From the NCBI GenBank assembly GCA_002422605.1, contig DISW01000019.1:1-64000 (forward strand): a stretch of DNA of 64,000 bases, in the 5' to 3' direction. The stretch's first letter is position 1. Every line of letters starts with the position of its first letter. Shown one piece after another: positions 21,500 through 29,330 of the stretch. The position numbers and the translations under genes were made by a program. The DNA is from Bacteriovoracaceae bacterium UBA6200. Its GTDB lineage: Bacteria; Bdellovibrionota; Bacteriovoracia; Bacteriovoracales; Bacteriovoracaceae. The notes under the pieces are model-generated. The model was given only the letters and a program-made list of their open reading frames with translations. It had not been told where the DNA came from and did no database searches.

Positions 21500-22231
21500 A
21501 TGCTTAAACTCAATCTGCAAAATTCATATGACAAGGTAAAGTTTCTAACGATTCTTCAGTTCGTCTTTGTGATTATGGCCTTTGTTACAGAAGCATTTTT
21601 ATCTCAAAGCGTTCTGAACTTTTCTTTTATATTTCAGGTCATCGTTTTGCTGGTGTCTTATAACTTTTATTATTCAGCTCTCAATAATCTTTTCTATTCA
21701 TATTGGAACATGTCGGTCATTTTCAGTATCTACTACCTGGTTTCAATGAGCCGCAACTATTTAGTTCTAAAGAATCCGATGGTAGGAAGTCTGTTTCTTT
21801 TGAGTTTAGTCTTCCTGGCGATAGCTTGTTATATTGTTTCTTCGCCTCTTTATTACCCTCGTTTCCATTGGTGGGAATATGATTTCCGTTTCCGTGCAGA
21901 TATTCGCTGCTGGATTGAAGTGGATGGAAAGCAGCATCGGGGAAGACTCTCGGATCTTCGCCGTGGAGCCGCTTGTCTTGAGCTTTTTAATAGCATTTCT
22001 GTAGGCCACCCCATTTTGGTCAGTGTAGAAATCCTCAATCAAAGCTTTACCTTGATGGCCGAGGTCCGCTCTAAACGGGAACCGATCATCGGACGATCCA
22101 TTATATATGGAGTTAAATTCATAAACTCAGATCTGGAGCAGCGACAACGACTTAAGTTTTTGACGAACTATTGGAACGAAAGTAAAAAGATTAAAGTTCG
22201 TAACAAATTTGCGGCCAATATTAAATCATGA
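21500..22231 (+). CDS. Membrane protein with C-terminal PilZ-like domain
   Basis: 243 residues. About four hydrophobic segments (residues 14-120: FLTILQFVFVIMAFVTEAFL, FSFIFQVIVLLVSYNFYY, NMSVIFSIYYLVSM, GSLFLLSLVFLAIACYIV) and then a soluble domain with RFRADIRCWIEVDGKQHRGRL, SDLRRGAACLEL and VKFINSD. This looks like a PilZ barrel, but the c-di-GMP motif (RxxxR...D/NxSxxG) reads R...R and SDLRRGA, so binding is doubtful. It follows the GT39 gene by five bases and overlaps tadA by four. It may regulate glycan transfer or surface assembly. Confidence 0.7.
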   Translation: MLKLNLQNSYDKVKFLTILQFVFVIMAFVTEAFLSQSVLNFSFIFQVIVLLVSYNFYYSALNNLFYSYWNMSVIFSIYYLVSMSRNYLVLKNPMVGSLFLLSLVFLAIACYIVSSPLYYPRFHWWEYDFRFRADIRCWIEVDGKQHRGRLSDLRRGAACLELFNSISVGHPILVSVEILNQSFTLMAEVRSKREPIIGRSIIYGVKFINSDLEQRQRLKFLTNYWNESKKIKVRNKFAANIKS

Positions 22232-22722
22232 CAATGAAACTTACGGTCTCTGACCATCTTTGGTATATGGGCCTCGCTTTAGAAGAGGCCGAGCTCGCCT
22301 ATCGTGCTCAGGAAGTTCCGGTAGGAGCTGTCCTGGTGTCACCTGAGGGCGATGTCCTCTCTAAGCAGCACAATCTTAAAGAAACTCATTTTAATCCAAC
22401 AGGACACGCTGAGATCCTGACCCTAATTGATGCTGCTAAAAAGCTACAAAACTGGCGCCTCTCTGACTGCACTTTATATGTCACCCTAGAGCCTTGCCCG
22501 ATGTGCTTAACAGCTATGGTTCAGGCAAGGGTTAAGCAATGTGTTTTCGGCGCTTACGATCCTAAGGGGGGAGCTCTTAGTTTAGGTTATTACATCCACC
22601 AGGATAAACGCCTCAATCACCAATTTGCGATGGTCGGAGGGATAAAACACTTTGAGTGTTCCAAGTTACTCTCTCAGTTTTTCAGAGAACGCCGGACCGG
22701 ATACCGCCCTCAAAACGTGTAA
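22228..22722 (+). CDS. tadA: tRNA-specific adenosine deaminase
   Basis: 164 residues. Zinc and catalytic motifs HAEI (His-Ala-Glu, about residue 57) and PCPMC (about 89-93) are present, with VPVGAVLV and GGALSLG typical of TadA. It converts A34 to inosine in tRNA-Arg(ACG), the same tRNA species whose fragment forms the attachment site at 11711. The start overlaps the upstream stop (ATGA). Confidence 0.94.
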   Translation: MTMKLTVSDHLWYMGLALEEAELAYRAQEVPVGAVLVSPEGDVLSKQHNLKETHFNPTGHAEILTLIDAAKKLQNWRLSDCTLYVTLEPCPMCLTAMVQARVKQCVFGAYDPKGGALSLGYYIHQDKRLNHQFAMVGGIKHFECSKLLSQFFRERRTGYRPQNV

Positions 22723-22816
22723 GACCTCACCCTCGTCGCGGCGCATGCCATTTTCCCAAAATAGCGGGGAGACAAAGTCCACGCAAGTTGTTAATTTATT
22801 TCCCTCACCGTTGGAA

Positions 22817-22906
22817 GGAGATGTGTCCGAGCGGTCGAAGGAGCACGCTTGGAAAGCGTGTAATGGTGAAAGCCATTCGAGAGTTCGAATCTCTCCATCT
22901 CCGCCA
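22817..22906 (+). tRNA. tRNA-Ser(GGA)
   Basis: Acceptor GGAGATG (22817-22823) pairs with CATCTCC (22896-22902), discriminator G, CCA encoded (22904-22906). Anticodon stem CACGC/GCGTG with loop TTGGAAA gives anticodon GGA. A long variable arm (TGGTGAAAGCCA area) and T-arm GAGAG-TTCGAAT-CTCTC confirm class II tRNA-Ser, 90 bases. Confidence 0.97.
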
Positions 22907-22963
22907 TTTTTCTTTTCCCCTTTGGTCTCCTTATTGCATTTTTCCACCTAGCTGGAGGGATGT

Positions 22964-23326
22964 ATGATTCAAATCAAACGTGTCTATTCAATGCCTGATA
23001 AAAACGATGGAGTCCGCCTTTTAGTTGACCGTCTCTGGCCCAGAGGAATAAAAAAAACTGAACTTGATTTTGATGAGTGGATTAAGGAGTTAGCTCCTAG
23101 TAATGAGCTTAGAAAAAAATTTGGTCATAATCGAGATAACTGGGAAGAATTTAAATCGGAATACCTTAAAGAGTTACGTTCTCCTGAAGCGAAAATAAAG
23201 ATTGAGGAATTGGCCAAAATTGCTCGTAAAATGAGTCTGACTCTTCTGTTTAGCGCCCATGATGAAGAATATAACAATGCTAAAGTTCTAAAAGAAGTCT
23301 TGGATAGAAAACTTAAAAAACACTGA
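22964..23326 (+). CDS. DUF488 family protein
   Basis: 120 residues behind GGAGGG. Markers IKRVYSMPDKNDGVRLLVDRLWPRG (read in parts), FDEWIKELAPSNELRKKFGH, then LTLLFSAHDEEYNNA match the YeaO-like DUF488 family. Biochemical role unknown. Cytoplasmic, monocistronic by context, following tRNA-Ser. Confidence 0.88.
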   Translation: MIQIKRVYSMPDKNDGVRLLVDRLWPRGIKKTELDFDEWIKELAPSNELRKKFGHNRDNWEEFKSEYLKELRSPEAKIKIEELAKIARKMSLTLLFSAHDEEYNNAKVLKEVLDRKLKKH

Positions 23327-23331
23327 TAAAA

Positions 23332-23354
23332 AAGGAAGGCACTTGGCCTTCCTT
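23332..23354 (-). terminator. Terminator of the small minus-strand gene at 23367
   Basis: On the minus strand AAGGAAGGC, loop CAAGT, GCCTTCCTT, then TTTTTATC: nine-pair stem plus T-run. It may also end the plus-strand DUF488 gene (A-run on that side becomes U only on the minus strand, so less efficient). Confidence 0.8.
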
Positions 23355-23366
23355 CCCTGAAACCTA

Positions 23367-23564
23367 CTAAGAAGCTTTTCGATTTATATTTTTGGAAGTG
23401 TAGGGCGTTTTGTCCCTTACTTGATCAGCTGCTCCTCCCAAGTAATCCTTGTTTCTTATTTCACTTTCGTTTCTATCGGTTGAGGTGGTTATATTCTTAT
23501 TAAATGACTCCTTCACGGTGTCCTTAACCTCTTTGAATTTGTTTTTTAGTTCTTCTTTATTCAT
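23367..23564 (-). CDS. Small hydrophilic stress-type protein (CsbD-like start)
   Basis: 65 residues behind a strong CCAGGAGGTATTT site. MNKEELKNKFKEVKDTVKESF resembles the first helix of CsbD/hydrophilic stress proteins, then a polar, likely disordered tail with GGAADQVRDK. Its sigma-54-type promoter (23592-23607) places it with the group near 13 kb. No enzymatic features. Confidence 0.6.
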   Translation of the reverse strand: MNKEELKNKFKEVKDTVKESFNKNITTSTDRNESEIRNKDYLGGAADQVRDKTPYTSKNINRKAS

Positions 23565-23591
23565 AAATACCTCCTGGCACCTTAATAAAAG

Positions 23592-23607
23592 TGCATATTT
23601 AGTGCCA
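23592..23607 (-). promoter_or_regulatory. Sigma-54-type promoter 7
   Basis: Minus strand reads TGGCAC-TAAAT-ATGCA, all defined -24 bases and the -12 GC present, 28 bases before the start at 23564. Confidence 0.65.
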
Positions 23608-23662
23608 TTGTAATTATTTCAAGCTTGTCTCATCTGCTTTAAAAAAGAGATAAAATGCGCCT

Positions 23663-24832
23663 ATGAATAAACTAATCTTATCTGCTTCATTTGTTATGAT
23701 TTCCTCTCTGGCGTCTGCCGCTTACGAGGATCATTTCCCCAACTATTTTGAGTACTGCACTGGCACTCAATGGAAACTCCAAAATGGTGAAGAAGGGGGC
23801 TCTCCTGGCCATGGGTTTACTTACATTCATGGTCTTTGTAAGGATTACCGCTCCAGTTATCCGCAAGTGATTCCTTGTTCGGAAGTTGATCCTGAACTAC
23901 GGGCCCGGTATCCTCATGATGGCGTAGGCGTTTCTTTGGATAAGAATTTCTCCAACGTCATGTGGGTGGCAATTCCCGGACGTGATCTTACGTTTTTTGG
24001 TGATAAAGAAAGAAAATCAATCAATTCGGAAGACGTAAAAGAAGTTATTCAAAAAGTGACTGATCTTAAAGTCTTTCAAGATGTGGTTCATAAAGGCGAT
24101 ATCCCGGCGACCCTGACCTATAATTCTCCTGAATACCTGGAAGCTGTGGCAGACGCCACTTTAGGGACTGAGTATGCGGTCAATTGGGCGCGAGAACTTC
24201 ACTGTGTGCGCATCCCTACTCCCACTAAGAAAATTGCAGAGGTTGCCCGCTTTTTGAACGAAGCGAATAACCAGTTCAAATCTTCCAATGATTATATTTG
24301 GGACAAGTTCAATAATAACTGTGCACATCTTGCTATTAATAGCTCCAATGCCATGGGGATAAATAAGAAAATTAAAGTGAACCAAAAGTTCATTAAGAAG
24401 TTCACTAATCTGGCCCTGCCATCGAATACTTTTTTAATGTATTCGGATTTAGCGGTCCTGGGAAAAATGCCGAGTCCTAAACTGCTATCAAAAGTTTTAC
24501 CTGAGAATGGTTTTTATCCGGTGCAAGTGGGCTCGCTGATGAACAACTATCCCGTCTATCCAAGTGGGGATAAGTTCTTAACGGATGGTTTGGGAGTTTT
24601 GACAGCTCCAAGATTAGCTAAGCCTCATAAGCTCTTAGCGACTCCGGAGAAGTACGAACAAAAATATATGACTCCACGAAACAGTGAGCTTAAATCCAAC
24701 GCTTTAGTTTGGTCCGAGCGTTATACTAAACTGTTGAACGCTCTTCCCAAATCCCAGCGCGGTTCTAAAGTTGAGGAATACCTTCAAGAGCAATTGAATA
24801 TTTCTCAAAGAATTATTAGCGTTGAGGATTAG
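23663..24832 (+). CDS. Exported protein with a papain-like NCAH motif, unknown function
   Basis: 389 residues. Signal peptide MNKLILSASFVMISSLASA, cleavage expected after ASA. Cys pairs in YCTGTQ, GLCKDY, PCSEV suggest disulfides. The central part YAVNWARELHCVRIPTP...DYIWDKFNNNCAHLAINSSNAMG resembles the DUF4105 / NlpC-type cysteine-protease segment (N-C-x-H with helix after), so a cell-wall or protein hydrolase is possible. The remainder has no recognised domain. Monocistronic; a TAAAAT element lies just upstream. I do not know the family for certain. Confidence 0.6.
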   Translation: MNKLILSASFVMISSLASAAYEDHFPNYFEYCTGTQWKLQNGEEGGSPGHGFTYIHGLCKDYRSSYPQVIPCSEVDPELRARYPHDGVGVSLDKNFSNVMWVAIPGRDLTFFGDKERKSINSEDVKEVIQKVTDLKVFQDVVHKGDIPATLTYNSPEYLEAVADATLGTEYAVNWARELHCVRIPTPTKKIAEVARFLNEANNQFKSSNDYIWDKFNNNCAHLAINSSNAMGINKKIKVNQKFIKKFTNLALPSNTFLMYSDLAVLGKMPSPKLLSKVLPENGFYPVQVGSLMNNYPVYPSGDKFLTDGLGVLTAPRLAKPHKLLATPEKYEQKYMTPRNSELKSNALVWSERYTKLLNALPKSQRGSKVEEYLQEQLNISQRIISVED

Positions 24833-24876
24833 CCCATCACTTTACAAGCCCCCTCTTCCCGATTAGTATCTTTTTC

Positions 24877-24975
24877 GGCAGTCTGTCTTAGATGAGCGTT
24901 TCGCCGTCAACCCCGCCAGGCCAGGAATGGAGCAACGGTAGCGGTTTGGGACGTTGTGTTTAAGTTCAGGCTGCT
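24877..24975 (+). ncRNA. ffs: Signal recognition particle RNA (4.5S type)
   Basis: The conserved core GCCAGGCCAGGAATGGAGCA (24917-24936) with ACGGTAGCGG after it is the SRP RNA apical loop. The flanks pair: GTCAACCCCGC on the left with GCGGTTTGGGAC on the right, and GCAGTCTG (24878-24885) with CAGGCTGC (24967-24974) at the base, making one long hairpin of about 100 bases. Location directly before dnaX is the usual synteny. The rest of the 396-bp gap 24833-25228 shows only a weak GGCCA/TGGCC hairpin near 25083. Confidence 0.92.
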
Positions 24976-25228
24976 ACTAAAGTAGATCTCTTTATTTACC
25001 CCCTTTAAATTCTTAGTTCTGAAGTTCTTGGAGTTTTCTGGATGGTTATTTGTTTAATCGAGAGCGCTTTTTAAGAGAGAAGGCCAAGGAAATGGCCAAT
25101 AAAATTTGTCGATTCTGATATGTTCTTACATCATTCTTTTATTGGATTTCCCCTAGCATCTGCGCCATGACTTTGTAACCTTACTCCCCTATTTTGCGAC
25201 TCTCAAAACCCAAAATTTTTGGAGAGTT

Positions 25229-26860
25229 ATGGCCTATCAAGTGTTGGCCAGGAAGTGGCGCCCAAAGCAATTTGAAGAAGTTGTCGGACAAAGCCATGTA
25301 ACCCGGACCCTGCAAAATGCAATCAAGCAAGATAAGCTCGCCCATGCTTATCTTTTTACTGGTACGCGCGGCGTTGGTAAGACTTCCATCGCAAGGTTGT
25401 TTGCCAAGGCCATTAGATGCGAAAATAGAAAGCCGGATTTTAATCCGTGTCTTGTCTGCGAATCTTGTCGTGATATCGATTCCGGTAGTTCAATGGACTA
25501 TACGGAAATTGATGGAGCATCTAATAACAGCGTTGATGATGTTCGCTCTTTGATTGAGAACGTACAATATCTCCCAACTCGCGGTAAGCATAAAATATAT
25601 GTGATCGATGAAGTTCATATGCTTTCGGTCTCAGCATTTAATGCGCTTCTTAAAACATTAGAAGAACCGCCGGCCCACGCTCTTTTCATCCTGGCGACAA
25701 CTGACCCGCATAAATTGTTAGGGACAGTTATTTCACGTTGTCAGCGCTATGATTTTAAAAATGTTTCAGTAGATATTCTCGCACAGCATGTTCAAAACAT
25801 AGCTAAAGCCGAAGGCATTACCTTTTCCTCTCCTAAGATTGCTGAAAAGTTAGCAGAACTTGGACAGGGATCGGTGCGGGACACTCTTTCTATTTTTGAT
25901 CAAGTACTAGGACTCTCTGGCAATAATCAGGTTACTGAAGAATCATTAACCCAGGCACTGGGTCTTGCTGGCACTTCGGCCATGAAAGAACTTCTCTCTT
26001 CTGTATTGAACGGAGAAGTCAAAGCCGTCAGTGGAATTTACCGGCAGTTAATTGATGAGAACATTGACCTCAAGAAGTTGTGCGATCAAATCTTGGATGG
26101 ATTCTACCGTGTTATCAATTTAATTGATGAACAAGAGACTCTCTATAAAGAAGAAATTCTGGCAGCTGCGACTTTAAAAGATATTACGATTGCTGAATTG
26201 TTTTGGATCTATGAAACACTGGTGAAGGATTTTCACTGGGCCGTAACAACTAACAATCCGGAAAAAGTTGTTCTCATCCTTCTCCAAAAGATGACTCTTC
26301 GCCGTTCGATATTAACCGGTTCAGACATAAAGCTGGGAGATGTTCCACAGCAGGGAAAGTCTGAAGCCGGAAAAGTTGAAGTCAAAGCTGCACCTGCATC
26401 TGCACCTGCTCCAGTAATCAAACCTGCTAAAACCTGGAATGATTTTCTGAACTATCTGCGACAAACTTCTCCGGCGACTGCCGCTAACATCGAGCACGGT
26501 AATCTTATTGAAGAATTAGATACCGAATCCGTACCATTAATCGTAACAGTGGCCTTTCCAGAAGATGCTGTTGTGTTTAAAGAATATGTTGAAGAAAAAG
26601 ATGTTTACGCCAGGTTAAAAAATCACTTGGCCGATTTCTTTGAAATTGATATCGAGAAGATCCAATTTAGAACTCAAGCGTTAAGCTTAGAGGAAAAGAA
26701 AGATAAGAATTTTAAGAGCAAAGTTGAGATCGATGTTGAAAGAGAAAATAATCTCGAAGAAGAACGTCGACAAAAGATTTTGAATAACCCTTACGTAAAA
26801 GAAGCTGAAAAGTTATTTAACAGTAAGGTTGATAGAATTATTTTAAAAAATCAGGAGTAA
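25229..26860 (+). CDS. dnaX: DNA polymerase III subunit gamma/tau
   Basis: 543 residues behind GGAGAG. Walker A GTRGVGKTSI (about 45-54), zinc module Cys residues in IRCENR...CLVCESCRDI, Walker B YVIDEVHML, sensor 1 FILATTDPHKL, SRC in ISRCQRYDF. Region III (about 230-360) then a Pro/Ala linker and a C-terminal part. It is the clamp-loader ATPase. No clear frameshift slippery site with a stem is seen, so a separate gamma form is not predicted. Followed after three bases by ybaB. Confidence 0.96.
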   Translation: MAYQVLARKWRPKQFEEVVGQSHVTRTLQNAIKQDKLAHAYLFTGTRGVGKTSIARLFAKAIRCENRKPDFNPCLVCESCRDIDSGSSMDYTEIDGASNNSVDDVRSLIENVQYLPTRGKHKIYVIDEVHMLSVSAFNALLKTLEEPPAHALFILATTDPHKLLGTVISRCQRYDFKNVSVDILAQHVQNIAKAEGITFSSPKIAEKLAELGQGSVRDTLSIFDQVLGLSGNNQVTEESLTQALGLAGTSAMKELLSSVLNGEVKAVSGIYRQLIDENIDLKKLCDQILDGFYRVINLIDEQETLYKEEILAAATLKDITIAELFWIYETLVKDFHWAVTTNNPEKVVLILLQKMTLRRSILTGSDIKLGDVPQQGKSEAGKVEVKAAPASAPAPVIKPAKTWNDFLNYLRQTSPATAANIEHGNLIEELDTESVPLIVTVAFPEDAVVFKEYVEEKDVYARLKNHLADFFEIDIEKIQFRTQALSLEEKKDKNFKSKVEIDVERENNLEEERRQKILNNPYVKEAEKLFNSKVDRIILKNQE

Positions 26861-26863
26861 GCC

Positions 26864-27172
26864 ATGAATATGAATAATTTGATGAAGCAAGCACAACAAA
26901 TGCAGGCAAAATTAGCAATGCTTCAAAATGAATTAGCTGAAAGGGAAGTTGAGTCTTCTGCTGGCGGCGGAATGGTAAAAGTAAAAGTAAATGGTAAGCA
27001 ACAACTTCTTAGTATCTCAATTGATAAAGAGTGTGTTGATCCTAACGATGTTGCAACTTTGGAAGAACTCGTATTCACAGCTGTTAATCAAGCTATGAAA
27101 GATTCTCAAGATATGGTTCAGCAAGCGATGTCTAAAGTAACTGGCGGCATGAATATTCCAGGAATGTTCTAA
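26864..27172 (+). CDS. ybaB: YbaB/EbfC nucleoid-associated protein
   Basis: 102 residues: MNNLMKQAQQMQAKLAML, VESSAGGGMVKVKVNGKQQL, VDPNDVATLEELVFTAVNQAM, ending GGMNIPGMF, all family standard. A dimeric DNA-binding protein, usually between dnaX and recR as here (spacing three and one bases). Confidence 0.95.
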   Translation: MNMNNLMKQAQQMQAKLAMLQNELAEREVESSAGGGMVKVKVNGKQQLLSISIDKECVDPNDVATLEELVFTAVNQAMKDSQDMVQQAMSKVTGGMNIPGMF

Positions 27173-27173
27173 G

Positions 27174-27770
27174 ATGATTCAGCTTCCTGAAGTTATTAAA
27201 AATGCAGTTGATGCTCTCACAAAGCTTCCGGGTGTCGGTGAAAAAACCGCATTCCGTATGGTTATGAGCATGACTCATTGGAAGACTCAGGAGTTGAATA
27301 CTGTTGGAGCGGCCATATCTTCACTTAAAGATTTAAAACTTTGTGAAGAGTGCGGAATGTTTGCCGACGAAAGTCTTTGTTCTATTTGTGCTGATGAGTC
27401 CCGACAATTTCTAAAAACTCTATGTGTTGTTGAAAATGCATCGGACTTAATGGCAATTGAGAAGAGTGGACATTTTCGAGGTGTCTATCACATCCTTGGC
27501 GGTGTTTTGAACCCTCTGCTAGGCATTGGCCCCGACGAATTAAAGATGGATGAACTTAAGAGCCGGATTATCGAAAAAGATATTCAGGAAATTATTCTCG
27601 CCATTAATCCGTCAGTTGAGGGAGATGCGACTTGTTCCTATTTTAAAACTCTACTCCCTGAAACAATCAGGGTAGAAAGAATTGGTTTTGGTGTTCCTAT
27701 TGGCGGAAGCCTTGAATACCTTGATCCAATGACTATTACCAAGGCATTGGAAAACCGGAAAAGATTTTAA
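27174..27770 (+). CDS. recR: Recombination protein RecR
   Basis: 198 residues. N-terminal HhH LTKLPGVGEKTAFRM, zinc finger CEECGMFADESLCSIC (about 57-72), Toprim starting LCVVENASDLMAIE, then YHILGGVLNPLLGIGPDEL and C-terminal GFGVPIGGSLEYLDPMT. Works with RecF/RecO in gap repair. The stop overlaps the Roadblock gene start by one base. Confidence 0.97.
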   Translation: MIQLPEVIKNAVDALTKLPGVGEKTAFRMVMSMTHWKTQELNTVGAAISSLKDLKLCEECGMFADESLCSICADESRQFLKTLCVVENASDLMAIEKSGHFRGVYHILGGVLNPLLGIGPDELKMDELKSRIIEKDIQEIILAINPSVEGDATCSYFKTLLPETIRVERIGFGVPIGGSLEYLDPMTITKALENRKRF

Positions 27771-28267
27771 TGAAGCAATTGAATGTAACTGAAAAAATAA
27801 AGCTTGTTCTTGAGCCGAAAAAATCGGGTGTAAAAGCGCGTCTGTTTGTTACCAGAGAAGACGGGATTACCATTTATGATTCGGTTCAGAATCAAACCAC
27901 CACCTCGGTTTCGGCTTTGGTTAGCGGTGTATGGCAAGCTTCAGAAGCTTTGATTGGTCTGACTCGTCCTGACCAGGATGTGATGGAGTTTAGACTCGCC
28001 TTCGATACATCCTCTCAAGGAATTTATCTTTTTCCTTTTCATTTAGGCGGCAAGAGATATTTCCTGGGTGCTCTCTATAGTGATTGTGTGAATCCCGGCC
28101 AACTTAAGCGTCAGGTGTCACAAATAAAAGAAGAAATGGACCGTTTATTTATAAATGATAATGTCCAACAACCTAAAAAGGTAAAAACCAGCGACCGGGA
28201 AGGATTTCTTTTCACGGAAATTTCTGATGAAGAAATTGATCGTCTTTTCTCAGTAGGTGGAAACTAA
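27770..28267 (+). CDS. Roadblock/LC7-like protein upstream of MglA
   Basis: 165 residues. KLVLEPKKSGVKARLFVTREDGITIYDSV...TTTSVSALVSGVWQASEALIG then YLFPFHLGGKRYFLGALYSD follow the Roadblock fold order (helix, strands, long helix, strands). The C-terminal tail (KKVKTSDREGFLFTEISDEEIDRLF) is an extra amphipathic element. Roadblock proteins such as MglB act as GTPase-activating partners of MglA. The one-base gap to mglA supports a direct pairing, though the sequence is not a plain MglB. Confidence 0.72.
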   Translation: MKQLNVTEKIKLVLEPKKSGVKARLFVTREDGITIYDSVQNQTTTSVSALVSGVWQASEALIGLTRPDQDVMEFRLAFDTSSQGIYLFPFHLGGKRYFLGALYSDCVNPGQLKRQVSQIKEEMDRLFINDNVQQPKKVKTSDREGFLFTEISDEEIDRLFSVGGN

Positions 28268-28268
28268 T

Positions 28269-28859
28269 ATGTCATTTGTAAATTATCACACTAAAGAAAT
28301 TAACTGTAAGATTGTTTATTACGGGCCAGGCCTTGGCGGTAAGACAACTAACATTCAGTATATTTATCAAAAAACCAGTACCAATAATAAAGGTCAGATG
28401 ATCACTCTCAATACTGAGAACGAAAGAACATTGTTCTTTGATTTTCTTCCTTTGGATCTCGGAGAAATTCGCGGCTTCAAAACCCGGTTCCATCTCTACA
28501 CAGTTCCTGGACAAGTGTTTTATGAGGCCAGCCGCAAACTTATTTTAAGAGGCGTGGATGGATTAGTTTTTGTAGCCGACTCTCAAGTTGAGAGAATGGA
28601 AGCGAATATAGAGTCATATCAAGGATTAGAGAGAAACCTTGCTGAGCAAGGTTATGACATTTCCAAAGTACCAATGGTCATGCAATGGAATAAGCGTGAT
28701 CTTCCGAACATCGTTCCGGTAGAAGATTTGCAATTTCAATTGAACAAAAGAAAATTCCCTGCGTTTGAAGCTGTGGCGACAAACGGTAAAGGAGTTTTTG
28801 AAACATTAAAAATGGTATCTAAATCTGTCCTCCTTAATATTAAGGGTGGATTGGAATAG
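28269..28859 (+). CDS. mglA: MglA-like Ras-family GTPase (polarity and motility switch)
   Basis: 196 residues from ATG 28269, the usual MSFVNY start of the family; the in-frame ATG at 28257 would overlap the upstream gene. P-loop YYGPGLGGKTTNIQYIY, switch region TENERTLFFDFLPLDLGEI, VPGQVFYEASRKLILRGVD (G3 variant typical of MglA), QWNKRDLP (G4). In Myxococcus it sets cell polarity; in Bdellovibrio it controls prey entry. Location behind recR and the Roadblock gene suggests a single transcript with dnaX. Confidence 0.95.
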   Translation: MSFVNYHTKEINCKIVYYGPGLGGKTTNIQYIYQKTSTNNKGQMITLNTENERTLFFDFLPLDLGEIRGFKTRFHLYTVPGQVFYEASRKLILRGVDGLVFVADSQVERMEANIESYQGLERNLAEQGYDISKVPMVMQWNKRDLPNIVPVEDLQFQLNKRKFPAFEAVATNGKGVFETLKMVSKSVLLNIKGGLE

Positions 28860-28886
28860 TTTATTCTCGAATAGGAGATTTTTCCC

Positions 28887-29321
28887 ATGTCCGAAAAAGT
28901 TAAAGCGCTTACCAAAAAACAACTTGAGACTCTAAAGAATAAGTTGTTGGCAGAAAAAGAAAGTCTGGTTTTTGATAAGGACACTTCTGGTGACCTAAGT
29001 CTTACAACCAGAGACAGTGGTGACGATGTTGAACAATCGATTAACGATTATAACAACTCCCACCAGCTTCGTTTCAGAAACCGAGAAGTTTTCTATTCAA
29101 AGAAAATTGATAAAGCTTTGAAGAAGTTTGAAACAAACGAATATGGAATTTGCACTGAGTGCGATTCCTGGATTAAGTTTGAACGGCTGATGGCACGTCC
29201 AACTGCAGAGGAGTGTATCCTTTGCAAGGAAGAGTCTGAAAGAGATGAATCAAGCAGTTTCATTGGAAGGCAATCTAAGTCTTTAGGCAAGGTTGTGGAC
29301 CTTACAGGACTATTAGCTTAA
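28887..29321 (+). CDS. DksA/TraR-family zinc-finger protein
   Basis: 144 residues behind ATAGGAGATTTTT. N-terminal coiled coil (LTKKQLETLKNKLLAEKES) with the tip region DSGDDVEQSINDYNNS, and zinc finger C-x2-C-x17-C-x2-C (YGICTECDSWIKFERL...AEECILCKEE). Binds the RNA polymerase secondary channel and tunes transcription, usually with ppGpp. The acidic tip D..D residues are kept in the sense of DxxD. Next to mtnP by nine bases. Confidence 0.9.
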   Translation: MSEKVKALTKKQLETLKNKLLAEKESLVFDKDTSGDLSLTTRDSGDDVEQSINDYNNSHQLRFRNREVFYSKKIDKALKKFETNEYGICTECDSWIKFERLMARPTAEECILCKEESERDESSSFIGRQSKSLGKVVDLTGLLA

Positions 29322-29330
29322 GGAGGCTTC

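Noticed and set aside
22652..22967. Several open frames over the tadA end and tRNA-Ser
   Set aside because: They cross a complete tRNA gene and overlap tadA out of frame.
25083..25098. GGCCA/TGGCC hairpin before dnaX as a terminator
   Set aside because: Only five pairs and no T-tract; not enough to call.
26580..26860. Programmed frameshift in dnaX giving a gamma form
   Set aside because: A-rich heptamers occur but no A-AAA-AAG with a following stem is evident.
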